A DNA stretch of 64,000 bases from Marivirga lumbricoides (GCF_014636295.1 NZ_BMEC01000007.1:248001-312000); one strand, 5' to 3'. Counted from the first letter of the stretch, positions 1 to 9,545 are shown. Numbers and translations are program-made. The notes: generated by a model not told the origin, from the sequence alone.

Positions 1-2
1 AG

Positions 3-557
3 CAAGTTAATGAGTCTTTCCAATCACAATTAGGAGTAGATAAAAAATTCCATCTTTTTAGAGTAAATGCGTCAGCCAATTTTAACGGATATAAAAACTA
101 TTCCTATGTAAATGAAAGTTTGAATAGAAACCAATCATTCAATCAGGATTATAAAGCTGCAATACAAACCACTTTTTATAAACAAGTAAAAGTAGAAGCA
201 GGCTATCATTTTCAGTTAAACAGTTATGAATCGGATCTGGCTGATAATAGTTTTGTAAATCAAAAACCTTATGTAAAACTGGATTGGAACCTGTTGAAAA
301 ATTTCGATTTTACATCAGACTATTATTATAACGCTTACATAAATCAAGGAACAAATACTTCGAGTACTTATAAAATATGGAATGCTACGTTGAGGTATCG
401 AAAGGAATCTGAGCCTTGGGATTTCAGTATATCAGCTTATAATTTATTAGATACTAAAGGGGTGAGAAGAGATAGTTTCAATGAAAACCTGATCAGTACA
501 TATGAGTACTTTATTCAGAAGCGTTATTTTATGTTGGCCATTAAATATGATCTCTAA
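3..557 (+). CDS. Outer-membrane beta-barrel protein / TonB-dependent receptor, C-terminal part
   Basis: The reading frame is open at the left edge of the window, so only about 184 C-terminal residues are present. They are rich in alternating aromatic and polar residues (for example NASANFNGYKNYSYVNES and DFTSDYYYNAYINQ), the pattern of transmembrane beta-strands. The protein ends in a strand-like stretch RYFMLAIKYDL, as expected for a BAM-inserted barrel. The phrase AYNLLDTKG resembles the NLFD motif near the end of TonB-dependent receptors and related Bacteroidota OMP families. The N-terminus, plug domain and substrate cannot be judged. A separate start at the TTG at 120 is unlikely because the barrel pattern continues upstream of it. 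Confidence 0.7.
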   Translation, partial: QVNESFQSQLGVDKKFHLFRVNASANFNGYKNYSYVNESLNRNQSFNQDYKAAIQTTFYKQVKVEAGYHFQLNSYESDLADNSFVNQKPYVKLDWNLLKNFDFTSDYYYNAYINQGTNTSSTYKIWNATLRYRKESEPWDFSISAYNLLDTKGVRRDSFNENLISTYEYFIQKRYFMLAIKYDL

Positions 558-654
558 ATCATAATTGATATAAATAGCATGTATAGTAGAGAAAAATGTA
601 AGTAGTAATCTAAATCTATCAATTGATTATTAGCACCATAGATATTTAATTACA

Positions 655-662
655 TACCTTTG
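655..662 (+). promoter_or_regulatory. Bacteroidota -7 element TACCTTTG in front of the ClC gene
   Basis: TACCTTTG matches the TANNTTTG -7 consensus of the Bacteroidota primary sigma factor. It lies only 5 bases before the ATG at 668, so a start site at the usual distance would leave almost no leader. No TTTG is seen at the correct -33 spacing, so confidence is limited. Confidence 0.4.
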
Positions 663-667
663 CAGGC

Positions 668-2446
668 ATGAAATTTAATGACCTGTTACTTAAGTTTCTG
701 ATTTGGCGAGTAAAGCATATCAGTACCAAAAATTTTGTACTTATCATCAGTGGAGTAATTGGATTAATTGCCGGAGTAGCTGCTGTGGTACTTAAGGAAA
801 GTGTACATGTTATTCAAGGAGCACTTACCCGAGATTTCCATCAGAATTTAGCCAATTATCTTTATCTAAGCTATCCTTTAATAGGCATTATCTTAACTGT
901 TCTGCTTACTAAGTATATTTTAAAGGAAAAAATGGGGCATGGTATTACTGATATCTTGTATACCATTTCTAAAAAGTCCAGCATAGTTAAGCGAACCAAA
1001 ACATTTTCTCGCATGCTTACCAGTGCGCTTACTGTAGGCTTTGGGGGTTCAGTAGGTCTGGAGGCCCCCATTGTAGTAACAGGTTCTGCCATTGGATCAA
1101 ATATTGGCAGGTTGGTGCACCTCAGTTACAAACAGCGGACGCTACTAATTGGTTGTGGCTCTGCAGGTGCTATTTCTGCTATCTTTAACTCACCCATAGC
1201 CGGAGTGATCTTTAGCATTGAGGTTATTTTGTCAGAAATTACGATCAGTTCGTTTATACCTTTATTAATAGCCTCTGTGGCAGGGGCATTGGTCTCTTTA
1301 ACTCTGTTGGGAGATGATGTATTGTTTTCTTTTACACTTACCGAAGGCTTTGCTGCATCAGATACTCCATTTTATTTGTTTCTAGGTGTTTTCACCGGAT
1401 TAGTATCACTTTATTTTACGAGAGCAGTAGGCAGGGTAGAAGGCTTAATTAAAAATGTAAAAGGCGATTTTAACAGGGCTTTGGTAGGTGGTGTTTCATT
1501 GGGCTTTTTGATATTTATTTTGCCCCCATTATATGGAGAAGGCTATGACACCATTAAAAACCTTCTGCAAGGGAATGCACAGAATTTACTTAATAACAGT
1601 CTTTTCTTTAGCGAGATTGATTCTTTCTTCTTTATGGTACTTTTTGTTGCTGCTATTATTCTTATTAAACCTGTGGCTACCGCTTTAACACTCGGCTCTG
1701 GCGGAAGTGGAGGTATATTTGCCCCTTCCTTATTTATTGGAGGTGTAACGGGGTATCTTTTTGCCTATCTTATTAATCTTACAGGGATAGCAGAGCCTAT
1801 CAGCACCAGTAACTTTACACTTGTAGGAATGAGTGGGGTGATGAGCGGGGTGCTGCATGCTCCATTAACTGCTATATTCCTGATAGCAGAAATTACCAGT
1901 GGATACACACTTTTTGTACCCTTGATGATTGTTTCAGCTATTTCGTATAGTACCATCTCCTATTTTGAGAAATACTCGCTTTATACGAAGCCACTAATTG
2001 AGAAAGGGGATTTAATCTATCATGATAAGGACAGGCAGGTACTAAGTTTGATAGACCTTAAAAAAATTGTAGAAACAGATTTGCTAACCATTGATCCGAA
2101 TGCCAGCCTGGGTTCATTGGTAGATTTAGTAAGATTCTCGAAAAGAAATATTTTCCCGGTAGTAAATGAGCAGCAGGAACTTATGGGAATAGTTACGCTG
2201 GATGACATCCGTGAAATAATGTTTGATACCGATTCTCGAAAAAATATAATTGTTAATACCTTGATGCACAGTCCTCCAACTTATGTTTCCAGCAAAGAAA
2301 GTATGCAATCTGTAATGATCAAGTTTGAAAAGACTGGTGCATGGAACTTACCGGTAATAGATGAGGGGAAGTATATAGGCTTTGTTTCCAAATCCAGAAT
2401 ATTTAATGCCTACAGAAAAAAGCTAATCAGGCAACAAATTGATTAA
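668..2446 (+). CDS. ClC-family chloride channel or H+/Cl- antiporter with CBS pair
   Basis: This 592-residue membrane protein has the signatures of the ClC voltage-gated chloride channel family. GSVGLEAP near residues 127-134 stands in for the GREGP anion-filter loop. GSAGAISAIFNSPIAG lies around residue 165. GSGGSGGIFAP, near 343-355, is the GXFXP filter loop. About ten hydrophobic segments fill residues 20-430. From about residue 460 to the end a cytosolic pair of CBS domains follows (ILTIDPNASLGSLVD; GIVTLDDIR; TYVSSKESMQSV), typical of nucleotide-regulated ClC proteins. Whether it is a channel or an exchanger cannot be decided by eye. The gene stands alone, with a -7 promoter box immediately before the ATG. 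Confidence 0.93.
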   Translation: MKFNDLLLKFLIWRVKHISTKNFVLIISGVIGLIAGVAAVVLKESVHVIQGALTRDFHQNLANYLYLSYPLIGIILTVLLTKYILKEKMGHGITDILYTISKKSSIVKRTKTFSRMLTSALTVGFGGSVGLEAPIVVTGSAIGSNIGRLVHLSYKQRTLLIGCGSAGAISAIFNSPIAGVIFSIEVILSEITISSFIPLLIASVAGALVSLTLLGDDVLFSFTLTEGFAASDTPFYLFLGVFTGLVSLYFTRAVGRVEGLIKNVKGDFNRALVGGVSLGFLIFILPPLYGEGYDTIKNLLQGNAQNLLNNSLFFSEIDSFFFMVLFVAAIILIKPVATALTLGSGGSGGIFAPSLFIGGVTGYLFAYLINLTGIAEPISTSNFTLVGMSGVMSGVLHAPLTAIFLIAEITSGYTLFVPLMIVSAISYSTISYFEKYSLYTKPLIEKGDLIYHDKDRQVLSLIDLKKIVETDLLTIDPNASLGSLVDLVRFSKRNIFPVVNEQQELMGIVTLDDIREIMFDTDSRKNIIVNTLMHSPPTYVSSKESMQSVMIKFEKTGAWNLPVIDEGKYIGFVSKSRIFNAYRKKLIRQQID

Positions 2447-2927
2447 GCAAATAAACACATTTATTACAAGGGTTTATAAATGGATGTTTTCGGATAAGAA
2501 AAAGTTAAGTTGCTGATTGGCTGGCACTTGTCCACAATTCTTTTATTTAACTGGAAGTAGTTAATCATTTGATTTTTAAATGTTTACAAATAATTTTTGT
2601 AAAAATGTGGATAACTAAAGCGAATTGTGGATAAAAAAACCTTTGAAAATTTAAATCTTTATTTAGTTAAAACAAGTGTGTTTTAACCCTTAGCTGATGT
2701 AATATTATTTTCAAATTGTTAATTTTTAAATTTTGTCTTAAAACACCTGATAATACTTATGAAATGTAAATTATACGTTTGTATCTAAGGGCTTCTCTTG
2801 TTGTATTATCGGAATGTTTACTGTGGTTTAAAAAAATATTAAAAACAGATTAAATGAATTTATAATTAAAGCAAACTAAAATACAAAGTGGATTTAAAAC
2901 CCGGATATAAGAATAGTACAATTGTGG
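2447..2927. other. AT-rich gap between convergent genes with DnaA-box cluster
   Basis: No gene is seen here. The stretch is strongly AT-rich. It contains two perfect 9-mers TGTGGATAA (reverse complement TTATCCACA, the classical DnaA box) at 2606-2614 and 2626-2634, in the same orientation and 20 bp apart. A one-mismatch version, TTGTCCACA, lies at 2528-2536. An A+T run follows from about 2635 to 2880. The arrangement is reminiscent of a replication origin or a DnaA-titration/regulatory locus. The flanking genes point toward it, which is not the usual polarity at oriC. Confidence 0.4.
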
Positions 2928-3977
2928 TTATTGGTTCTTAATGTGGGAAATTGCAGCTTCCAATATTGTATCCACTCCCGCAGCTTTATCTTCGTCAGTT
3001 AAAGAGACTGCAATATCAGGTGCTACGCCAAACTCAATATTTTTACCATTAGCATCAATAGTTCTTGTGGATGAAAAGCGATACCTCCAGCCGTTAGGAA
3101 GCTCATTGTTAATGGGTAACCCACCTCCACCACCTGTTCTGTCGCCCATTAAAGTTACGTTAGGCAGAAAACTCATCATGCTGGCAAAGAAATTGGCAGA
3201 ACTATAACTGCTTCTATTCATAAGTACTACAATGGGTTTGTTAAACTTTAAATCTTCATCACCCTTAAACTCTATAATCTTTTCTTCAGGCTCAGTAAAG
3301 TCATCATAAGCCGGTCCGTTTTTATAATACCAATCGGCTACCTTTGTTCTTTCTGTGGCAAACCTGTTTGTTATAGTAAATGCATTGCTTATGCTTCCAC
3401 CTCCGTTGTTCCTTATGTCAATTATTAAACCTTCTACCGGCCCTTCCAAACTATTTATTCGTTTTTCAAGAAATTTAAAAAGGATGTAATCAAGTAAGGA
3501 GGTGCTTACGCTTGAAGAGAAGCTTTCATAATAGATATATCCCACAGAATCAATTATAGTATTGTGTAAAGGTCCGGAAATTTGATAGTCTTCACTTGGC
3601 ACTAAATAATTTCTTTCAATAATATCGAAGTCAAAATTAGAAGGATAATCCAGGTACCATTGCCAGTTACGAGATAAGTCGATACCTGCTGAAAGGTTAA
3701 CATGGCCGTCTTCCAATATAAACAGCATGTCTGCCAAGGTGTTAAAAAGCTCAATAGAGTTGCGGGCTGCTTGTGCTTTAGGTCTAAATTCTCTTCTTGC
3801 CGCTTCCCAGTCAATGTTTTTGTCTATAAAAAAAGAATATTTCTCATTTACCGTGTTCCACAAATGATCAAAGGTCTCAAGGTTGGAAGGCTGAGGCTCT
3901 TCCTTAATAGCTAATCGCTCACAATTTGAAAAAATAAGCAAAACCAGTAGGCCGGATAAGTAAAATATTTTTTTCAT
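2928..3977 (-). CDS. S41 family peptidase (C-terminal-processing/tricorn type), lipoprotein
   Basis: 349 residues. The N-terminus, hydrophobic with FSNC at residues 16-19, looks like a lipoprotein signal, giving an envelope protein facing the periplasm or cell surface. Residues 35-95 (FDHLWNTVNEKYSFF, LFILEDGHVNL) match the helical domain that precedes S41 catalytic domains in Bacteroidota. VEGLIIDIRNNGGGS at 181-195 and PIVVLMNRSSYSSANFF at about 248-264 are the S41 core, with the catalytic serine in the SSYSSA segment. GDRTGGGGGLPI follows. No clear PDZ domain is visible. Its start overlaps the end of the upstream gene by 4 bp, so the two are probably translationally coupled. The substrate is unknown. 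Confidence 0.88.
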   Translation of the reverse strand: MKKIFYLSGLLVLLIFSNCERLAIKEEPQPSNLETFDHLWNTVNEKYSFFIDKNIDWEAARREFRPKAQAARNSIELFNTLADMLFILEDGHVNLSAGIDLSRNWQWYLDYPSNFDFDIIERNYLVPSEDYQISGPLHNTIIDSVGYIYYESFSSSVSTSLLDYILFKFLEKRINSLEGPVEGLIIDIRNNGGGSISNAFTITNRFATERTKVADWYYKNGPAYDDFTEPEEKIIEFKGDEDLKFNKPIVVLMNRSSYSSANFFASMMSFLPNVTLMGDRTGGGGGLPINNELPNGWRYRFSSTRTIDANGKNIEFGVAPDIAVSLTDEDKAAGVDTILEAAISHIKNQ

Positions 3978-4786
3978 AGCTTAAAGAAGGTGCTTAACAT
4001 GATGCTGTGTTCTCCTGTGGTAATAGGATTGATTGAATTGTAATCTTCGTACATCCAAAAATAATCAAACCTTATTGCATTATTATTTTTTAAATGGAAC
4101 AATAAATAACTCTGTGCTGACCACCTAAAATAATTGCCGAAGCTAGTAACCTGGCCACCTTTTAAATAATCGAAGAAAGAAGCCTCATCCTTGTTTAAAG
4201 AAGCGGAAAATTTAGTTGAAGCAAAAATAGGCCTGGAAGCGTAGGTGATAATTGGTATTTGAGAAAAAATACCTGTTTCAAATTTCCTGCTAAATAATGA
4301 AAATGGTAATTGAAGCAAAACAGAAGGCGCAAGTGAGAACCGGGTTTCAATATGCTGGCTGTTATTGGTAAAATTCAGATGATCTCTCAATACCCACCTA
4401 CCCAGTAAAGCCGCACCCGGATGGATTTTCAACTTTCTATCTTCCTGGGCAGGTAGCTTAAAATAATGTTGATACACGCCCTCTACCCTGTAAGTATACA
4501 TTTCTGCACCACTTATGCTGCTAATCGGATTATTAAAATCAAAACGGGCAGTAGATTGCGCTATACTTTTACCTGTTTCCCTGTAATGACCTAAAACCGC
4601 ACCGCCACCCACACCTTTATAAAGAAGAGGAGATATCCCTTCATCTATTACATTTACATAGCTACCACCTACTCCTGTTATAAAATAGGTTTTATTTTCG
4701 TAAGGCGTACTTTCACTTACTTGTGCAAATGAAGGTAATATGGTGCTAAATAGTGCACAGACTAGCGATATGGTTATTTTATTCAA
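3974..4786 (-). CDS. Secreted protein of unknown function, probable outer-membrane barrel
   Basis: 270 residues, not recognised. The first about 21 residues form a signal peptide ending near PSFAQ. The rest shows alternating strand-like segments such as RVEGVYQHYFKL, RFSLAPSVLLQLPF and AIRFDYFWMYEDY. It ends STFFKL, with a terminal phenylalanine-containing strand, which suggests a small outer-membrane beta-barrel. It overlaps lysA by 8 bp upstream and the S41 peptidase by 4 bp downstream, so the three genes are likely one transcript. No functional assignment is made. Confidence 0.7.
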   Translation of the reverse strand: MNKITISLVCALFSTILPSFAQVSESTPYENKTYFITGVGGSYVNVIDEGISPLLYKGVGGGAVLGHYRETGKSIAQSTARFDFNNPISSISGAEMYTYRVEGVYQHYFKLPAQEDRKLKIHPGAALLGRWVLRDHLNFTNNSQHIETRFSLAPSVLLQLPFSLFSRKFETGIFSQIPIITYASRPIFASTKFSASLNKDEASFFDYLKGGQVTSFGNYFRWSAQSYLLFHLKNNNAIRFDYFWMYEDYNSINPITTGEHSIMLSTFFKL

Positions 4787-5987
4787 AATCTATTATTACC
4801 TGGTTTCTTAATATGTCATCTAAAGACTCTCTTTTTCTGATTAAGTAATCTTTCTCTCCTTGCACAAGCACTTCTGCCGGTCTGTAGCGGGAATTATAGT
4901 TGGAAGCCATTGAAAAGCCATAGGCTCCTGCATTTTTAATCGCAATAATATCACCCTCTCTCACTTCTGAAAGTTTTCTGTCAGTGCCAAAAGTGTCTGT
5001 TTCGCAAATGTAGCCCACCACGGTATACACTCTATGGGTGGAAGAAGGATTTGAAATGTTTTCTATGCTGTGGTATGCATCATACATCATGGGCCTCATT
5101 AAATGATTCATTCCCGTATCAAGACCTACGAATACAGTAGCGGGTGTAGTTTTAATTACATTTACTTTTGATAGAAAATACCCAGCCTCACTTACTAAAA
5201 ACTTACCCGGCTCAAACCATAATTCAAGTTCCTTTCCCTGAGTTTTGCAAAATTCTTTAAATCGTGCTGTTAATTCTTTTCCTAACTCTTCAATATCGGT
5301 TGTTACATCTCCTGGCTTGTAGGCCACTTTAAAGCCACTGCCAAAATCAATAAACTTAAGATCGGGGAAATCTTCCGCAGCCTCGAAGATTATTTCAGCA
5401 CCTCTTAAAAAAGCTTCGGAGTCAAGAATATCTGAACCTGAATGGATGTGTAAGCCAATCACATTAATATTGTTGGACTCTATCACTCTTAATAAGTGAC
5501 GCATTTGAAGGATGGATATTCCAAATTTTGAATCAATATGCCCGGTTGAAATCTTATTATTTCCACCAGCCATAATATGTGGGTTAAGCCTGATGCAAAC
5601 AGGTACAGTGTCTTTGTATCGATGACCAAATTGCTCCAGAATGGAAATGTTATCAATATTGATAGTCAAGCCCAAGTCTACTGCTTCTATAATTTCATCT
5701 ATTGAAACACCATTGGGAGTGTAGAGAATTTCTTTAGGTTCAAAACCCGCTTTTAGGCCTAAATAAGCTTCCTGAATGGAAACTACATCCAGTCCGGCAC
5801 CGTTTTTTCTGACCCACTTTAAAACAGAAATATTACTCAATGCCTTGGTAGCATATTTCAATTTCAGGTTAATGCCAGAGAAAGCATTATTTAACCTTGT
5901 AATTTGCTGAGCAATTTTGTCAGCATCGTACACATATAAGGGTGTACCATATTTCTGCGCTAGTTCTACTAAATAGTTATTCTCCAC
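4779..5987 (-). CDS. lysA: Diaminopimelate decarboxylase
   Basis: 402 residues, the usual length. The enzyme decarboxylates meso-diaminopimelate to L-lysine using PLP in the cytosol. The PLP lysine is in KYATKALSN (about K48). GLHIHSGSDI and FIDFGSGFKV are the phosphate- and substrate-binding stretches of the alanine-racemase-like barrel. EPGKFLVSEAGY is the typical conserved motif before the second domain. CETDTFG occupies the position of the CESGD active-site loop. No aspartokinase fusion is present. It is the first gene of a three-gene run on the minus strand, 14 bp after the antiporter gene. Confidence 0.95.
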   Translation of the reverse strand: MENNYLVELAQKYGTPLYVYDADKIAQQITRLNNAFSGINLKLKYATKALSNISVLKWVRKNGAGLDVVSIQEAYLGLKAGFEPKEILYTPNGVSIDEIIEAVDLGLTINIDNISILEQFGHRYKDTVPVCIRLNPHIMAGGNNKISTGHIDSKFGISILQMRHLLRVIESNNINVIGLHIHSGSDILDSEAFLRGAEIIFEAAEDFPDLKFIDFGSGFKVAYKPGDVTTDIEELGKELTARFKEFCKTQGKELELWFEPGKFLVSEAGYFLSKVNVIKTTPATVFVGLDTGMNHLMRPMMYDAYHSIENISNPSSTHRVYTVVGYICETDTFGTDRKLSEVREGDIIAIKNAGAYGFSMASNYNSRYRPAEVLVQGEKDYLIRKRESLDDILRNQVIIDFE

Positions 5988-6001
5988 TGAATTGTTAATT
6001 A

Positions 6002-8029
6002 CTAAATGCTAATTTTCTCGTAAAAATGTTCCAAATCTTCCGGTTTACCAAATACAAATATTGTATCTCCCTGTTTAGGCGTAGTTTCAGGGCCTATTTG
6101 TGTATTTAGCTCCATTCCTCTTTTCAAACCGATTACTGTAACACCAAAGTTCTTCCTAATGTTAGTCTCGGAAATGGGTTTATTGGTAATTTCTGAATGG
6201 TCACGCTCAATTTCGTAACTGGCTGTTGTCAGATCAGGAAACTCTTCTGTAAATTTCTGCATAGGGCTCCTTTTCAGAACACCTCGAAGCATCTCGTAAT
6301 TATCTGCTCTTATGCTACGGACAAACTCTTTAATCTTTTTCTGAGGGATTAAATACTGGTTTAAAACCCTGGTAAAAATCTCTACGGAGGTTTCAAACTC
6401 TTCAGGAATTACTTCATCTGCACCAAGCCTTAAATTTTCTTCTGTTTCAGTGATAAATCGGGTTCTCACAATAATATGGACAGTATTGCTAATCTGGCGT
6501 ATATTGCTGATAATCCTTCTGGTAGCAATAGTATCAGAAATGGCTATTACTACTACTTTCGCTCTATGAATTGATAGGCTTTTGAGCACTTCAGGCTGTA
6601 CAGCATCTCCATAAATAATAGGCTCTCCTAAGTGCTTATATTTTCTTATGGTTTCCGTATTTAATTCCGATATAATATAAGGAATGCCCACGCTTTTAGC
6701 GGCTTTAGCAACGTTTTGACCATTAAGTCCAAACCCAACTACTACAATGTGCTTATCCAGCTCCTCATCTTCAGCGCTAGTAGCTACTGAGGTATCCGAA
6801 AAAGTGAAAAAGACTTTTTTCGTGGTTTCCTCAAGGCGGGAGGCAATTTTATTGCTTGAAATTGAATCAGCCCATTTTCCGGAAACGGCCATAATAAAAG
6901 GAGTGATACCCATAGAAAACAATGAAACAGAAAGAAAATACTGATTCACATTTTCTGAAATAAGCCCATAGGAGATACCTACGGTAGCCAATATAAAAGC
7001 AAATTCCCCTACCTGAAAGATCGAAAAACCTATGCGCAAGGAGGTTCGCCCGGGATAGGCTAAGAACGTACCTGCCAGAGTTGCTATTAAACCCTTTAAT
7101 AAAATAACAGCAACTGTTAAGCCTACAATAATAAAGAAATGATCTGCCACAAAGAAGATGTCAAGCAGCATCCCGATTGATACGAAGAAGAAAGAGGTAA
7201 ACAGCTCACTAAAAGGTAAAATATTGCTGGCTGCCTGATGGCTGTATTCTGATTCCGAAATGATAAGCCCTGCCAGGAAAGCGCCTAGTGCCAGGGAAAG
7301 TCCTAAAAATGAGCTTAACCAGGCTACAGAGAAACAAATGAGTACAATTACCAATATGAAGAGCTCTTTGCTTTTAGTTTTTGCAATTTGGTAGAATAAC
7401 CATGGAACGATGTACCTGGCACTCACTAAAACAAAGGCTATAAGTAAAGCCGCTTTTACAACCATACTTAGTATTTCTATCCAAATGTTACCTGATTGGC
7501 CTGCAAGTAATGGCGTAAAAAGCATCATGGGTACCACAATAATGTCCTGGAAGATTAAAATGGCCAGAATAGTTTTGCCGTGAGGAGAGGCGGTTTCTCC
7601 TTTGTCTTTTAAAATATTGAGTACAATGGCAGTACTACTCAGAGAGAAAATAAATCCTAAGAAGATGGCAGAATTCCAGGCAAAGCCCACATTAAAAGCT
7701 ACTAGAGCCACTGCCAGAACGGTACCAAATACCTGGACGGTACCACCTATAAATACAGCTTTCTTAATAGAAGCAAGGCTTTTTATTGAAAACTCTATGC
7801 CGATAATAAATAGGAGAAGAATTACACCTATTTCAGCAAATACTTTTACACCTTCCGTAGCATCAATAAGTTGAAAACCATAGGGTCCGGCTATAATACC
7901 AGTTATTAAAAAACCTATAATCGGAGGTACTTTTAATCTTCGGAAAAGAAGGATTACGATTATTGAAAGCCCTAAGATGACGACTATGTCACTTAGGATG
8001 GGAATTTCTACGTTAGCAGCTAAAATCAT
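6002..8029 (-). CDS. CPA2 (Kef-type) monovalent cation:proton antiporter with RCK domain
   Basis: 675 residues. Residues 1-395 carry about twelve membrane segments of the sodium/hydrogen exchanger fold, with FLITGIIAGPYGF, FIIGIEFS and SLSSTAIVLNILKD typical of KefB/KefC/YbaL relatives. A TrkA-N (RCK_N) domain begins near residue 425 with the Rossmann glycine motif IVVVGFGLNGQNVA. A TrkA-C domain (VTVIGLKRGMEL, PKQGDTIFVFG) closes the protein. It is likely to move K+ or Na+ against protons under nucleotide or redox control; the ion cannot be read from the sequence. It lies directly upstream of lysA on the same strand. Confidence 0.92.
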   Translation of the reverse strand: MILAANVEIPILSDIVVILGLSIIVILLFRRLKVPPIIGFLITGIIAGPYGFQLIDATEGVKVFAEIGVILLLFIIGIEFSIKSLASIKKAVFIGGTVQVFGTVLAVALVAFNVGFAWNSAIFLGFIFSLSSTAIVLNILKDKGETASPHGKTILAILIFQDIIVVPMMLFTPLLAGQSGNIWIEILSMVVKAALLIAFVLVSARYIVPWLFYQIAKTKSKELFILVIVLICFSVAWLSSFLGLSLALGAFLAGLIISESEYSHQAASNILPFSELFTSFFFVSIGMLLDIFFVADHFFIIVGLTVAVILLKGLIATLAGTFLAYPGRTSLRIGFSIFQVGEFAFILATVGISYGLISENVNQYFLSVSLFSMGITPFIMAVSGKWADSISSNKIASRLEETTKKVFFTFSDTSVATSAEDEELDKHIVVVGFGLNGQNVAKAAKSVGIPYIISELNTETIRKYKHLGEPIIYGDAVQPEVLKSLSIHRAKVVVIAISDTIATRRIISNIRQISNTVHIIVRTRFITETEENLRLGADEVIPEEFETSVEIFTRVLNQYLIPQKKIKEFVRSIRADNYEMLRGVLKRSPMQKFTEEFPDLTTASYEIERDHSEITNKPISETNIRKNFGVTVIGLKRGMELNTQIGPETTPKQGDTIFVFGKPEDLEHFYEKISI

Positions 8030-8156
8030 TTATTGATAATTGAAACTTAAAATTAAACATTATTACTGACCTATTTTAAAATAAAAAATAGTAAATAATG
8101 TAACAATTCCTAGCTTAAAAGTATTTGATGCTGCTGGTTTTATTCTTTAACTCAGT

Positions 8157-8520
8157 AATTAGGGAGCTCATGATAAATACTACACTGTTCGATAACCAAA
8201 TAAGGTTTGTTAAAACCGAGCGGGCTGGTCGACAAAAAGGCGGGGAGTGCGTTGAATTGTAGCGTGGTAGTCCGTCAGCTGACGGATCTTGATTTTTTGC
8301 GTCTTTTTGATCAAGTCATCGCAGTTATTGGAACTGAACTTCAAATGAGATAACAGGACTTTTGCTATATTAGAAAATAGAGCTAAAGCTGATTAGTTTT
8401 CTGCTTACTTACATCTGTGAGGCTATCCCCTTGAGGGGATTATAGGGGTGTTTTATGACATAGAATAGTTTTCCATTGAAGGAAATCAAGTCTTGTTATA
8501 TAGTAGCAAAAAGATAAAGA
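8157..8520 (+). repeat. Dispersed repeat family, copy A (longest)
   Basis: About 360 bp of noncoding sequence whose left half (AATTAGGG..., GACAAAAAGGCGG, GAACTGAACTTCAA) reappears inverted at 27921-28089. Its right half (GAACTGAACTTCAA, GGCTATCCCCTT, GGGGATTATAGGGGTGTTTT, CTTGTTATATAGTAG) reappears inverted at 24421-24613. The right half contains the palindrome ATCCCCTTGAGGGGAT. No terminal inverted repeat or transposase was found, so it is a non-autonomous or degenerate element. Confidence 0.7.
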
Positions 8521-8730
8521 ATAAAATTTTGTTTAAAATACGTTAAAGTGTAATTGAAACCTCAGTATTTAGTAAAACTTCTCTTTTTTGAGGTTTTATA
8601 TATAGTTTTTTTAAAGTTTGAGAAACACTTATTAATGTCAGTATATCTAGTTTTTGAGTTCAATTTCATTTTCCATGAGTAGCCTAATTAAAGATAAGAT
8701 TTAAAGATTTTGAATAGGCGCTTAGTGTAA

Positions 8731-8767
8731 AAAAATCCTTTCATGAATATGCTCATGAAAGGATTTT
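8731..8767 (-). terminator. Intrinsic terminator of the SDR gene
   Basis: A perfect 15-bp stem, AAAATCCTTTCATGA (8732-8746) with TCATGAAAGGATTTT (8753-8767), closes a 6-nt loop. On the minus strand it is followed by a run of T, about 20 bp past the stop of the gene ending at 8787. Confidence 0.85.
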
Positions 8768-8786
8768 CTTAATGGGGCTGTCATGA

Positions 8787-9545
8787 TTATGCCGTCATTC
8801 CACCATCAACAGGGTTAATGGTGCCGGTAATGAAGCTGCTTTCATCGCTGCCAAGGAAATACATGAGCTTGGCAACGTCCTCATGAGAGGCATACCTTCC
8901 CAAAGGAATACTTTGCTCAAAGCCTTTTTTTGCTTCTTCACCTTTGCCAGGACTAAAGCCTTCTTCCAGTGAACGCATCATTTTGTTATCTACCGGAGAA
9001 GGGTTTACAGTATTTACTCTGATTTTATGTGGGGCTCCCTCTAGCGCGGCAGACCGCATCATTCCAATTACTGCATGCTTGCTGGTAACATAAGGTAATA
9101 CATTGGGTGTGCCCATTAAGCCTGCAACTGAGGAGCTAATAATTATACTCCCACCGTCTTTGTTGTTTTTCATTACCGGGAAAACATGCCTAAGGCCATA
9201 GTATACACCTTTAATATTCACATCTATTACTAAGTCAAATATCTCAAGAGGGTATTCCTCCAGTGGCTTTACTTTACCTTCTACCCCAGCATTATTATAG
9301 AAAACATCTACTCCTCCCATTTTTTCAACAGCGTAATCTACATAGGCTTTTACTTCCTGCTCATCGGTAACATTTGCTTTAAAAGTAAATAGCTTGTCAG
9401 AATTTAGCTGCTTTTTAGCTTCTTTCAGACCGTTTTCATTCATGTCTACTATCAGTACAGAAGCACCTTTTTCCAATACTGTTTTAGCTATAGCCAAACC
9501 TATAGCGCCACTTCCACCAGTTATTATAACTCTTTTATTTTTCAT
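8787..9545 (-). CDS. SDR family NAD(P)-dependent oxidoreductase (classical)
   Basis: 252 residues, the length of classical short-chain dehydrogenases. The coenzyme motif TGGSGAIG is at about 9-16, NNAGVEG near 90, and the catalytic serine in IIISSSVAG. YVTSK carries the Tyr and Lys of the YxxxK active site, and INPVDGGMTA is the usual C-terminal ending. D in the phrase LIVDMNENG after the second strand points to NAD preference. The substrate is unknown; relatives are annotated as glucose 1-dehydrogenase or 3-oxoacyl-ACP reductase. It shares direction with a second SDR and an AraC regulator just upstream, which suggests a common inducer. Confidence 0.92.
   Translation of the reverse strand: MKNKRVIITGGSGAIGLAIAKTVLEKGASVLIVDMNENGLKEAKKQLNSDKLFTFKANVTDEQEVKAYVDYAVEKMGGVDVFYNNAGVEGKVKPLEEYPLEIFDLVIDVNIKGVYYGLRHVFPVMKNNKDGGSIIISSSVAGLMGTPNVLPYVTSKHAVIGMMRSAALEGAPHKIRVNTVNPSPVDNKMMRSLEEGFSPGKGEEAKKGFEQSIPLGRYASHEDVAKLMYFLGSDESSFITGTINPVDGGMTA

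Larger units (their letters stand above)
8030..8786. other. Intergenic region with dispersed repeat copy A
   Basis: No gene is supported. Most of the stretch (about 8157-8520) is a copy of a repeat found inverted and partial at about 24.4-24.6 and 27.9-28.1 kb. A long intrinsic terminator lies at its right end (8731-8767), serving the SDR gene on the minus strand. Confidence 0.6.
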
